Assembly (NCBI RefSeq): GCF_000327385.1
Contig: NW_008707617.1
Span: 186,001 to 250,000 of the forward strand
Length of the DNA: 64,000 nucleotides
Direction of reading: 5' to 3'
Source of the DNA: Lottia gigantea
Taxonomy: Eukaryota > Mollusca > Gastropoda > Lottiidae
The notes under the pieces are model-generated. The model was not told the DNA's origin. It did not search any database and saw only the letters and a list, made by a program, of their open reading frames with translations. This document shows, piece by piece, positions 12,511 to 25,400 of the stretch (position 1 is the stretch's first letter; every line of letters begins with the position of its first letter). A program made the position numbers and the translations under genes.

Positions 12511-15500
12511 TCATTAATCTTACCCAAGTCATTGTGTATGCGTAAAAAGTACTATAATGAGATTTATAATTAGTATGTCATCCGGCATTGTAAACATCAT
12601 TTATTTCACAAGCAATAAAATTTGTTGGGTCTCTCTGGGGACATGTCCGTTATTGTGATTGATTTTACAATACATAAAACTTCATCTATCTCCAGGTTCT
12701 AGTATGAATGAATTTAATTGGAAAGTTGTTGATAAGATCCATTAAATCCCCAACAACAATGGCAGCCATGTTGTAAAATGATAACAAGTTAACAAAGTAA
12801 AGTGGGATTTGTTGTTTTTTATGTGTTAAATTTTTTACAGATAGTCTTTTCAAGTTTTTATCTCAACAATTTCAATGTTTCTGACTTTCTGATATCAATC
12901 AAGTTCACTTTAAGCTTTTAACACTGATTTTGATATTAAATTTTTTTTTTCAAAATATAAATTTCGATATCCCAAACCAGTTGTTTTTACAAGCCATGGA
13001 ATGAAAGGTGCTGTGGACAGAATAGATAGTGATTCTATTGATAACACCAATTATTCTAATCCATTTTGGGCATCACTTTCTACATGATGAGACATTTTGC
13101 TACCTTCAAGATTCATTATTTCTAGAAAATAAACCTTTAAAATAAAGGAATCCAAAAGTCCATGCAAATTTAATATTCTTCTGAAATCGATAAGATTAAA
13201 GGTCAAAGTTGACAATTTTATAATTGACACAGTAACATAGCACCAAAATGGCAATATTTTCTGAAGCATCCTCAGTGTGTATGACACGCAACACTCTACA
13301 CAACAATTCAGTATTCAGTGTACTGAAATTTAAAATCTCCTAAAATTACTATCAGTTTTGGACTGAAAGTGTCATGTATTAAGTATGTTTTAAGATATTC
13401 ATGGACATGATCCTGCATCACTTTAAGTCCAAAATCAACAATTGCCTTTTAAATCGGTATGTTCTGATTGAACACATAGACAGTATCAACAGTTGAACAG
13501 GTCATTTCAGGACATCTTTCAGGGAAATGTCAAAGCCCAATATTATGTTGTTTTTGAGGCAGGGGATGGCTGGTGTTGGTGGTTTACCCTGAAGAAGTTT
13601 CTTTCATTATTATTTGATAGACATAATACAGGACAGATCAATGCTAAAAGGTTTGGCCAGGGATAAGCTGGTAGAGGGTTCATTGTTATCCTTGTAAAGT
13701 ATGGTTTCATGAAAATGATAATTTCCATGGTCCTTCAACATAGATGATATAGTAGAAAGTAGTTATGAAGTTACCAAGCCTTATTATTCAAAGTACCCTC
13801 CTACCATAGCAATCACCAGTTCTTAAGTTGCATAGCAACTCTCATGCAACTGAGTTTTGAGTTACATTGAAGACTATCATTATTCACTACCATACATAGC
13901 TGGTGATAACTATAGAATGAGGACAACTTTATACTGGAGAACTCTTAAAGAATCTACTGCCATGGTATCATAAGCTGGCCAAAAATTAAAAAAAAATTAG
14001 GAGTTTTTAAATGTATACATTTTTCAACAGATATGTGATAAAAATGAAAACCTTGAGGGTTAAACTTCACTACTTTCAAATCTTGTAGGTATGTTTTGAT
14101 ATATGTATAATTCTTAAAAAAACATGTATATGCAAGTTTTATAGATATGCATTGCTAATAACATGTCCAAACTTCAACTTTTCACAGGGGTCATCTCAGG
14201 TGACAAATAGAGGCTAATAATTGAAATATACAGTTTTCTCTTTCAAAGTTCAACCTTTTCCCTCAAAAATGAACTTGAAAAAACTTTAAAATTGTCAGAA
14301 AAACTGAATAAAACAAGAAGAATTTGGGGGTGAAATAAAGAACACTATATAAATCATGGTCATGTCATGTTTAATATTTCAAACTGACCTATTTTCTCAG
14401 CCTGCTAGCTGGACAATAAGTGGACAATAGTGAACAGTAGAGACCACTTTCTTTTAATAATATCTGCTATATTATTTTCTCTACTTAAACTTTAAGCTAA
14501 TATTTAGCTTTCACTGTGTCCATTGAAATTGAGCTGGCCAGCATATTTCACTGCCCGCTGTTGGTTTTAATACTGGACTTTGTTGGCTTTTCATCCACGG
14601 TCAAATGTTTACTTAAATATGCAAATATTCGGCCTTGTCTTTCTCTATTGTTATACTGACAGGTTGAAATTTGTTTAAACTTATCTTGTTAATTTTTCAC
14701 ATTCTTTATCAAGTAACCATTTTTGGGAAAGTATCGACCTCCTTTTTACTTTACTTTAAGTTGCCAAATATTGCTCAGGAATTTCAAATTTGAGGTAGAA
14801 TTAACAACCAAACACCTACTTCGATTGCCAAATGGGAGTAAAGTTGATAAACAGCTGTTAAAGGGACATGAATTTCTGTTGGTATCTACTAACTTGATCT
14901 ACTGCATCCTTTAAGTGTTTTTTTTTTAAATTTTGCATTATGTGCTTAAAGGCGCCAGAAATAATTGAAAGAATTTGAATAACTGAAAAGAAATGAAAGT
15001 TTCAAGGTAAAATTTTCAAATGCATATGATGTAACACTTGTTTTTTTGGTGTTGTCATTTTTCATGTGAGATTGTAGCTACAAATTGCATGGGGTAATTT
15101 TTATTTCACAACCAAATCAGTTATACTAATAACATTTCAATACAACAAGACTTTATAATTAATATACCAAATTCACTATATTAGCTAAGTGAACTAAGTA
15201 AAAGAAAAGCTGAGTATACAAACCCAGTCAGAGAGCGACATCAGGTGTTCAGGAAAATGAACCTTAATGCCTGTTTAGTGCCATCCACCACAGTTCTTTT
15301 TATAGTACAGAGCCAAAATTCAAAGAAATCAAGGATTGAAGAATAACCTTGAGAACACCCTTATCCAACAGAAGAGTCAGCAACAATAACATATAAATGT
15401 TGATGAAAAAATTATTTTTCTGTTTTTTGGAAATATCAAAAGACATTTGGCGCTTCCAAGTTGGAATGATCAATTGGTTATTAAGATACTCTGCTACAAC

Positions 15501-17714
15501 CATTTAAACTCAAGTATGGCTGACAAGAAAAATGTACAAACCATACCGAAATTATATGTTATTTTTTAATCAAAATCTTAGGCCATTGAGGAAATCTGTA
15601 AGTTAAATTGAGAAAAAAGAAAAGATAAAGCCATAAAATATTGAAGGCAAATTTAATCAAATACCCCAACAAAAACAAAATTCAACCATAAACATGAAAC
15701 ACTTATTCCATTTCAACGATTAAGTTCCAATTTAGAACTTTACACAGAAATATGATTGCATATAAATCTTCGTTTAGTCCCAATTTTAGTGTTAGACAAA
15801 AACGATTAAAGATTAAAATTGGCCATGTTTTGGAAATCAAGTACATTCTGTGATATTATTTTTCCAAGTCTGAGAGAACGGGATTTTAATTTGACAAGTT
15901 TCAGGACCCAGGCAAAGCAAACAAAAGTTTCAATCAAGTATAATTACTGTCATCCTAGAACGACTAGGAAATAATATCAGAAATTACACATACAGACGTC
16001 AGGCAAATTCCAATCAATTTTTCTACTGGCCCTCACCACTGGCCAACATAACGGCTCAATTTGCCATCACAATTGGTTCAAATCTCTTTGAATTATTGAT
16101 CGTCCTGAGAATCTATTACACTCAAATTTCATTATCTTATGCAGGATGTTGTGATTTAGTCCTAATTTGATATCTCGATATTTCACAGAGAATGGTAGAG
16201 ATTTCAAAACTAGGGTTAATAGGTACACTCCAGCTAATTTTACTTTCTTGTAATGCCTGTTTGCTAAATAACAAGGAAGTATAACACCTACTTCCATATT
16301 TTGATAGCAGACAATAGATATTTGTTCTCTGCTTCCATATATCCACGACTTTTTAAGAGGTCTACAGGAAAATCAACCACTAAGTACCATTTAAAATGTA
16401 TTACTTTGCCATTATTTTTAAAGTGAGTTCGCTTCGGTGAAAAGTTAACCAGATTTAAAACTGGCTCTTCTGATTTGGACTTTATATATGTGTTGTCACA
16501 TGTTTCAGATACAAAATCATAATCATGACAGCAAGATTAGGAAAGAATGAAATACATTTTAAGTTTTTAGGAAGAAACAGACAGTTAAACAAATACAGGC
16601 CAAGTATTTTTAGAACGCTCTTAGCATTCGGACATCCTAACATCTGTTTCTAGGATATCCTTGCGCTAAGATCATTTCGAGAATATGTGGCCAGAATTAG
16701 GCCTTAGTGACATCATAAATTTCAAAGGACTATTTCATGTTTCCTTAGTGCCAATAAAATATGGAATTCCAAGCATTGCCAGAAATATAGACCTTACATC
16801 TCCTTTAATAATAAAGTTTTCAAGGTGGAAGAAAAATCTTTCTCATTTTAAATAATTAATGTGTGAAATCTTCATTCTATTTTTTGATCCCATCAAACCT
16901 GTGAAAGTCTGAGAGAGAGGTGAGGAGAGAAAGATGATTGCTGGTAGTTTTCTGTTTGTAATTCATACCCCTGGGATATCAAAGCCATGCATAAAATTCA
17001 ATTTGCTGCACAAAATTTTAACAGAAACTTCTTTGTCATAAACAATTTGAGAGTGAATTTGTGAAATAAAAACATTTACATTTGAAATGTTTCGCAGCAA
17101 TCGTTTTTAAGTTAATCAGGACTGTTCAATTTAGAAGGGAAAAAACAAGCAAATATTTAGATCAAAGCCAAATTAAATTGGTAAAACTTTTTAAATTAAT
17201 TATATTTTGAATTATTGAAATAGCTTTCTATTGATTTGAGTGACTTTTTTTGGCTAATTTTTAATTTCTACAGGGAGAAATCTTTCAGTTTTAAAACTTT
17301 CAATAAAAATAACATTCATAGACAAGTCTTTAGGGAGATTTCTTTATACTTCTAATTTCTGCTTGAATGCTTGAATTTTAAAAATCTTTCAGCCATGTTT
17401 CAATAAACTTAAAAGCATAAACATTGAACACTCTTGTGACAACAGCTTTTACTTCTTCCCCAAATAAATATAGCAATAGTGTTAAGATTTTTCTTGCAAG
17501 TACAATACATTTATCATATATGATGTGCTTTTTTTCTTAATAAATTGGAGTTTAAGACAATTTGATAAGATCATTGGCAAGAGGCATGCTTGTTCAAAAG
17601 TTCAGTGAAAGAAAAGTCATTGGTAGGAGGCTTGTCTGAGGAATAATCTATCTGAGATTTTGGCTTATCCTTGAAAAGATGCTTGTTCACACTTCAATAC
17701 AGTAAAAATAATTG
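12511..17714. other. AT-rich non-coding DNA, nothing recognised
   Basis: No exon, RNA gene or array supported in about 5 kb. Just before the 33-bp array (17570-17690) a few diverged blocks (GGCATGCTTGTTC, GAGGCTTGTCTGAGG) may be decayed early units of it. Confidence 0.4.
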
Positions 17715-18300
17715 CTTAATGTACAGTTCAGGGAAGATCTTGTCTTGTCTAATGTTCAGTCCAGGAAAGATCTTGTCTTGTCTAATGTTCAGTCCAGGAA
17801 AGATCTTGTCTTGTCTAATGTTCAGTCCAGGAAATGTCTTGTCTTGTCTAATGTTCAGTTCAGGAAAGATCATGTCTTGTCTAATGTTCAGGTAAGGAAA
17901 AATCTTGTCTTGTCTAATGTTCAGTTCAGGAAATATCTTGTCTTGTCTAATGTTCAGGTAAGGAAAGACCTTGTCTTGTCTAATGTTCAGTTCAGGAAAG
18001 ATCTTGTCTTGTCTAATGTTCAGTTCGGGAAAGATTTTTCTTCTATAATCCAGGAAAGGTCGTTTCTTGTCTAATGTCTAATGTACAGTGCAGGAAATAT
18101 CTTGTCTTGTCTAATGTTCAGTTCGGGAAAGATCTCTTCTTGTCTTATGTTCAGTCCAGGAAATATCTTGTCTTGTCTGATGTTCAGTCCAGGAAATATC
18201 TTGTCTTGTCTAATGTTCAGTTCGGGAAAGATCTTGTCTTGTCTAATGTTCAGTTCGGGAAAGATCTTTTCTTCTATAATGTACAATCCAGGAAAGATCA
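17715..18300. repeat. 33-bp minisatellite, about 17 units
   Basis: The unit contains AGGAAAGATCTTGTCTTGTC plus TAATGTTCAGTTC, total 33 bp. Variation is clustered at a few positions (GTTC/GTCC/GTAAG, GATC/TATC). The unit length is a multiple of three and free of stops in several frames, so both strands show long artificial open frames (for example 17712-18074 plus, 18071-18310 minus, an 11-residue repeat around SNVQSRKDLVL). These have no gene context and are not called as genes. A 9-bp insertion and one diverged unit lie near 18040-18080. Confidence 0.93.
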
Positions 18301-19403
18301 CATTGTTCATTGCCCAATATGCAATTATCTTGTCACTTTTTAAGACCTGAATTTTTATAACCTACATTTTGCATTGAATAAAATATTCTACTTTGTTCAT
18401 AATGATTTCCATAAAAATAGAATCATTTTAAAACTGGACAAAGGAGTGAAATCACAGCCAATAAATCATAGATTAAACCACTTCTTATTCTACCCTTAAA
18501 TTCACCCACAAAACAACATGTTTTATGGCCAGCAAAGTGTTTAAGTCAAAAGAATAAATCATTCAAAAGAAAACATTGTGTTGAAATATGACCATTCATC
18601 ACAAATAGTCAAATTAAAATAGTTTTTGTATTTTATTAAAAATCATGTCAGTACTTGATCACGTTCAACATTGTTAAAGTCAAGTATTCAAAAATTCAAC
18701 TATTCACCTATTCAAACAAATTTCACAGAATGCCCTTTTCAAAACCTATATCAAATGACTAGAATATTAAAATGAACTCCATGGCTACAAAAAAATAGCT
18801 AGAAAAAATCTTATTCAGACGATAACTTAAGGTTAAGATTGAAAGGGCCAGAGATCAATTAAGGTGAAAATTTGAATAAAATCAAGTAGGCTTTCTAAAA
18901 ATTTGCAAGTTTCGATTTCAATTTTGGACAATGAATGGAATTTATTACAATAACAATGTATATATCTATTGAAGCAGATTTCCATAAAAGATCAATGACA
19001 CCTTTATTTTATTGCTAAATGGGTTTTCAATCACATATTTTCACAAGAAGGGAGATATTAGGAGAGTTTTCCAAGTTTCAAAATATAGTGTAAAAGATAT
19101 AAACAAAAATATATTCTTATTTATTATTATTTGATGTTTTTAGGTCTATATGTACACTTTCAGCAAAATCCAATTGACTGATTATTTGTATGTTAATTGG
19201 AGTATCAGCTTCAAAATAGAACAATTAGCCTTAGAATGACTTGATAAGCATGTAATAGGCACTAATTATCATATCTGTATAAAAAATAAATTTTCATAAT
19301 TTTCCCTATTATTCGTAGGGAACCTCAAACTGCAATGTCCTGTTAAGTTGGCTTTAAAACCGTGTGCAAGTGAAAACTGCGTGATCAAGAGAAAAGAACT
19401 CAC
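18301..19403. other. AT-rich intronic DNA, nothing recognised
   Basis: This lies immediately downstream of the CAAP1 acidic-linker exon donor. No further minus-strand exon in the required phase (starting with 2 nt of a split codon) was recognised. Confidence 0.4.
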
Positions 19404-19472
19404 CAGAAAATTTAGTAGGAACATCTGCGTCATCTTCGGTACCAGATGATGATATACCATCAGGTTCATCTC
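19404..19472 (-). CDS. CAAP1: CAAP1 acidic-linker exon (23 codons)
   Basis: This exon is 69 nt, exactly 23 codons, in phase 1 on both sides. The acceptor is TTTGTTTCCAG|GAGATG and the donor is TTTTCTG|GTGAGT. Joined to the G left by the preceding exon it reads GDEPDGISSSGTEDDADVP and then TKFS. Human CAAP1 continues after KILEG with DNGMDSDMEEEADDGSKM, a similarly acidic, Ser/Asp-rich, presumably unstructured linker. The exact fit of phase and the GD start right after the conserved ILxG motif make the assignment good despite low complexity. Being in phase 1 at both ends, the exon could be skipped without shifting frame. Confidence 0.78.
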
Positions 19473-22400
19473 CTGGAAACAAATTTCACTAATACATGAT
19501 AGATCTTTGACAATCCCCCAACCCATCAACCTTTTTTTTAAAAGTTTCAGAATTTAGGCTTTCTGGTCAATTATTTTCTTTTTGTTACTGAAAGTCTTGA
19601 TAATGGGAACACCTTTTCCAGCCAAGTCCAAAAATAATTGGTCATTTTAGATATTTTTAAAGTCATTTAAGCTGATATAGTTTATTCTTTTGAATAACTG
19701 TATTCTCTCAATTCTGGTCTACTTAAATCTAATTTTTTAAGGGCAAAAAAAAAACTTCATGCAGTGCCTCATTTTTGATATAGATTGTATACACATGATG
19801 ACTTGGTCAGTGCTGTCAAAGTAAGCAAGAAAAGCATTTACTTGGTAATGAGATATCAGATGGTGTAAAAATTTCTATAAGAAACATTAATTTTCACCAA
19901 TATCTTATAGTCATCACCATATTTCAGAAGCAATTCAGTTTGAAAATAATATCTTCAGGCTGCTTAATTTCATTATCTGACCAGAGCTAAAACCAATTTC
20001 ATCTTAGTATATAATATTGATCGAAAAACACTCCACTTGACCCAATCTTTCATAATTTTAAATGAACAACTTGGTGTCCAGACTATCTTAATAGCTTTGT
20101 CCCCCCTTTAAAGTTTCCAACTTATTTCCAATTCAATAAACAGGATTAAATTGAGGACAAAATCAATGAGGTCTTGTACTCTAATACAAGTGGAACTGAC
20201 CATTATTATTAGACTTTTATCATAAATTTTACATTAGCACAACCCATGCCATTTAGTATTTCACTTAAACTACCAACTTATAAGGCATCAGTCTATTAGA
20301 AAGTCTTCCCTTTTTAAAAGTCAAAAGTTAGGAAAATAAATTAGTTTGGACTTGAAGTAGAAGACCCTTATAGTAGTTGCACTGGACACAATGGTCATCA
20401 ACCGATATGATTCAACTTTGTTTGGCTTTCTGTCAAGAAACTTGCACTTGATTTGCATCTTTGACTGGGCGAACCACATCATTTGAAAATCTATTTGAAA
20501 AAATGGGTGTTTTACATCCTACAAATGAGCTAATAATGAAAATACAATAATAAGCATTTTCAAATTTTGATGAAAACCATAACAACTCTGTCAATTTCTC
20601 ATTGAGGAATTTTCATTTGCGCTGATTCTAAGATTAGAATCGTGGTTGAGACAAGAAAATCAGTTAAAAATCAGGGAAATGAAAGAATAATTTAATAGTA
20701 GAATGGTATTTTCCAACATATTTTCAACATATGGTAGATTTTTATCAGTCATATCATCCTATTCAATTGTATATTTAGGACTTAATTTCATATAATAACA
20801 GCATTCTATTATGGCCATATTCCTCATGGTTTTATCATGTAAAAAAGCCAAAGTGTGTGACCCAAGAGGAATCAGTTCTCATTAATAAGATTGAAATAGT
20901 GTGGTAAACATTTGTTCTAAGCTTGCCAAGCGAGACCCGAACCCCATGATAATGTGTTCTCAATAAAGGTGAAAATTTTCTGATTAAAATGTCACATTAT
21001 GATATTCTCTTCTCAAGTCAATTACGACACTAACAAGATGGATTCTCTTTCACTCCAATCTCGCCTTCAATTTCTACACTGCCGTACTAACATGTAATTT
21101 TCCATGTTCTTAAACCAATCTAGAAGTTAACTAATCAAATTAAAGAGTAGTTCATGACGAAACCCTTTACACTTAATGGCATCTGACACTGATCATTTGT
21201 TGTTGCTTGTGGCTTTCACAAATTCCCTGGTATGAGAAGAAAGAAAAGTTGAGAAAAATACTTTGATGAATAGAGAAATTCATTTTAGCCCAATAGAAGA
21301 TATAAGTGAATATATAACACATCTTTTATTACTTTTATAAATTAATTTGATGTCCAGCTTTATTGTACATAATTAGTTTGTCTTTGATACATTAAATAAA
21401 AAGGAGTTTTACTTCCTATTGTATGCACCTTCATTAGTTCAATATTTTAGGCAATTTGCTGGACAAAATGCTGATAAAGAATAGGTTTGTTCCAACAGGA
21501 CCTTGATTTGTTTATCCATGTCAAGGGAATTCAAATTGAAAGATAGCTTGCCAGGCAAGGTAATATATGCCCACTGGCAGCTTTGATTATGAGTAAAAAT
21601 ATTTAGCAGTAGACTAACAATCACCAGTATGGAATATTCAAGCTTCAGTCATACACTTTTGAATTCTTTAGGGCAATACTGAATAATATATTGAGTACGA
21701 GTTATTGCCCTTGTTGCCTTCTAGTGTGTACGAGCTAAAAATTGAACGCATTTTCAAGAACAAGGGCAATAACTTATACTAAATATTTTTCGATGTGGGC
21801 GTATAAAAATCTGAAGGTACTATCTTATCTCAAGAGTTGGTAATCAACAAGAAGAAAATTCTTAGCTGGCTATATTTATATATACACAATGCATCAACAG
21901 AGATTTGAATACTAGAAAATCATTGGACTCATCTTCAAAGTTAATGGAGAAGAGAGAGAAAGAGGAAATGAGGAAATAAATAAATGATTGAATGAGTACA
22001 ATGAATACCAATCAAAATAAATTGGTCAGTTTAGATTTGAAAATTGTAATCAGTCAATCACTGTTATCACTAAATCAATTACTATACATGGTTATACCAG
22101 TGACTAGTGCTGTTTAATATATCAAGGTCAATATTGTGGCTTTAGTACCAAAACTGCAATTCAACTCCAAGCATGAACAGATTCTTTTTTACTGGGTAGA
22201 TTGGGTGGCGCAGTGTGTTTGATGTTGGTTTGTTAACCAGACAATAGGTCTACTCCAAGCATGAACAGATTCTTTTTTACTGGGTAGATTGGGTGGTGCA
22301 GTGTGTTTGATGTTGGTTTGTTAACCAGACAATAGGTCTACTCCAAGCATGAACAGATTCCTTTTACTGGGTAGTTTGGGTGATGCAGTGTGTTTGATGC

Positions 22401-25400
22401 TGGTTTGTTAACCAGACAATAGGTCTACTCCAAGTATGAACAGATTCCTTTTACTGGGTAGTTAGGGTGGTGCAGTGTGTTTGATGCTGGTTTGTTAACC
22501 AGACAATAGGTCTACTCCAAGTATGAACAGATTCTTTTTTACTGGGTAGTTTGGGTGGCACAATGTGTTTGATGTTGGTTTGTTTACCAGACAATAGGTC
22601 TGACATTAACCCAGAAAGATATTTCACCCTGTTTACCCTGTCTGATATGGGTAGGACATGGAATAAGCATGTGATAGTTCAGATGGGACAATGAACCCCT
22701 ACTATAGTCTACACCCACTAATGACCTCTGGTGAATTCAAACATTATTTTGTCCCTTTATGATATCATTAATGAAGATCTGACTCAATTTCTACTAATAT
22801 TTTGTCATTTCATGTCTCAGATTTTACTATTGAAAAGTGCTATGTAAAATTGGAATCAAACTCTTTCTGTTGGATAAACCAAAACCAATCACTACACCAG
22901 TTTAACTGTAGTGTACATTTATCTGGTCTTTATTTTCTTTGCTCGGTTGCCCTCGGTATGATTCCTTAATTAAATGTACACAAAAAAAATTAAATTGGTA
23001 GTCCTGGACACAATCAAATATAGACATCTAACCATAGACATTTTTAATTTTGTTCTCTATTGAACTATACTTGACCACACAACAAAAATGTTAAGAATTT
23101 GAATTCAATTAAAGGATAATCGGAGGGAAAAAAAATCAATTGTAGACAGAAAAATATAATGAGAATATAAATTTCATCAAAAATCAATTCCACTTGAAGC
23201 AAATTTTAATAGATTTTTTTTCCATCTCTTTGGCTGTTGATTTCAATAATTCATGATTGGAAATATGAAGTTGAACACATCACAAAAATTGTCAACTAGA
23301 CAGTTCAAGTATTTTCTTGTCTCCCTCAGAAAATATGGTTTTAATGTACTGACCTTCAGTACTGACTTTGAATATTTGAGTCTTACTGATTCCTACCCAT
23401 TTGACCCCAAATTTGTGCATGTTTTTCAGAAGGTTGAGCATAACCTGCTTCACTAGTTGAACTTCCATTCTGCCACAATACTACTAATTCCATAACTTTT
23501 TTTTATCATATTTTAATCAATCCATCCACCTTAGACAGCTACTATATGGTAAATAAAATTGAACAGTTTTAACTTATCAATTGTCAAGATCAAAAGAGAA
23601 AACTGGATGGTTGACTTTGTTTAGATTTATAATAGTTTATAATCATCATATAATTAAAAGGCCATTCTGGACTGGAAATGGAGGCAAGAGTATGTTCATA
23701 TACTGGAACATTTACATAGTCATTGCCTGAAGATTGCTGAAGCAAGACCTTGTCTTCAATTCTGTCAAAAGCATTGGAAAATCCTTCAAAAAATGTCATT
23801 GCTATTGTCAGATCTATAGCCTAATGACCACAATGGTGCCTCAAACTTCTCCCTGTAACAAATCTTAAAAAAATATTTGCCATTTTCTTTTGAATGGAAA
23901 AATGATATTTCATTACATTTTGGGTATTGAAATGGGTTTAATATCATTGAAAATACTATGTATTCTCTTGAAATTGAAACTTTGACACTTATTTGAATTC
24001 TCCTCAACATGTACAATCTTCATAAGAAACTGTAGGGTTCACAAGCCCCTTTTAAACAAGTTTATAATATTGATGACATGCTTAGAAAAATGTATTTGTG
24101 TTTCTGGTCTGTTAATTACAGGTGTGGCAATTTATAATTACAGATGTCATCAATCAAGATCAATCAATAAAAACAAAATTTATTTTCCTTTTATAAAAAG
24201 GTAAGTTTTGTATCATATCTCTAGAGAAAAGAATTCATATCAAAGCTGATATTTAAACTGGATGAAAATGAATTAAATTGGTTTCTACAAAGGTTATTAT
24301 TTAAAAGAAGAATCAGTTTACTTTAAAAGAAAGAAACAACCATTTAATTCTTGATGATCTTATCCAGATAATTTTTAGTCTTGGAACGACCTTTTCCAAA
24401 GTGATGAAAATAAATAAATTTGTACTCTGAAAACATATAAATATGCATAAAACAAAAGTAGAAAATATGAAGAAATGTACGTGTGATCCGAAGATGAAAA
24501 GAAGCATTTTCCTTTTCAACAAAGTTTAATAAATGGACATATTCCTTTAATAATATAATAAGTCAATAGAAGCATTTTTCTTTTCAAGCAATTAAACAGC
24601 TGAATATCATTAATTTTATTCGAGACGAAAATTACTTAATAGACGCCTTTAATAAGTTTACTATTCTAATTGTGGTGAAAATTAGAATAATAGCCACTGA
24701 ACTTTTTATAAGTTTGGTTTTCTATATCAATTTCCAAATTTCAACAAGACATTATAATTTCCATAATTGAGCGAAAATTAATTTTTCTAACAGGGTAGTT
24801 AATATTGACCTTTATTTAGGAAAAAATTAATCATATTATATTGTGCATATAGTCACGTACTAAATGGCTCAATTAATATTAATTAAAGGGCTAAATATTA
24901 TCAAGACATTTCAGAAATTTGAATTTCACGCCCATAATAATTTGTATCTCAGTTAAATTATGTTATAAGTTGAAAAATATTTCAACATTTACCACATTTT
25001 TTGTAACCGACTTGTTTATAGTTTGTTATGATGAGATATATGCACGTCAGAAAGCCATTGATCCTTAATATCTAATAACAAGAGTCTTCATTTGAGATCT
25101 GAGAAAATCCTTTGCTCTATCAAGCTCTACCTGATATCACCAGAGATTTAGGCAGTCATATATCTCAGAACTCCTTCGAATTTGTGGTCACCCTGTTATT
25201 GATCAGGGAGGTATAAGAGGTGAACATAGATTCCTAATAAAGGCTTAAAGATCTTAGTATGAGTGAAGTAACCCAAAAGAAATAAACAAAACAAATTATC
25301 CCAGGCTTCATCAAATTAAAATTTAAAAAAAAAATTCCTTATTCTATTTCTCTTTTATTAGTCTCTAGTACAAATTACTTTTAATCTGAAAATATGTCAA

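Noticed and set aside
17590-17660. Minus-strand peptide around KPKSQIDYSSDKPPTNDF considered as a further CAAP1 exon
   Set aside because: No acceptor in the needed phase, and the stretch looks like decayed units of the neighbouring 33-bp array.
17671-18350. Overlapping open frames on both strands (up to 120 codons)
   Set aside because: Artefact of the 33-bp repeat; frames are open in several phases and on both strands at once.
19269-19529. 86-codon minus-strand frame over the acidic-linker exon
   Set aside because: Runs through the splice sites in a frame different from the one that joins to the CAAP1 core.
20920-20946. Minus-strand GGGTTCGGGTCTC, a polymerase III B-box-like string
   Set aside because: No A box at suitable distance and no tRNA fold; left as chance.
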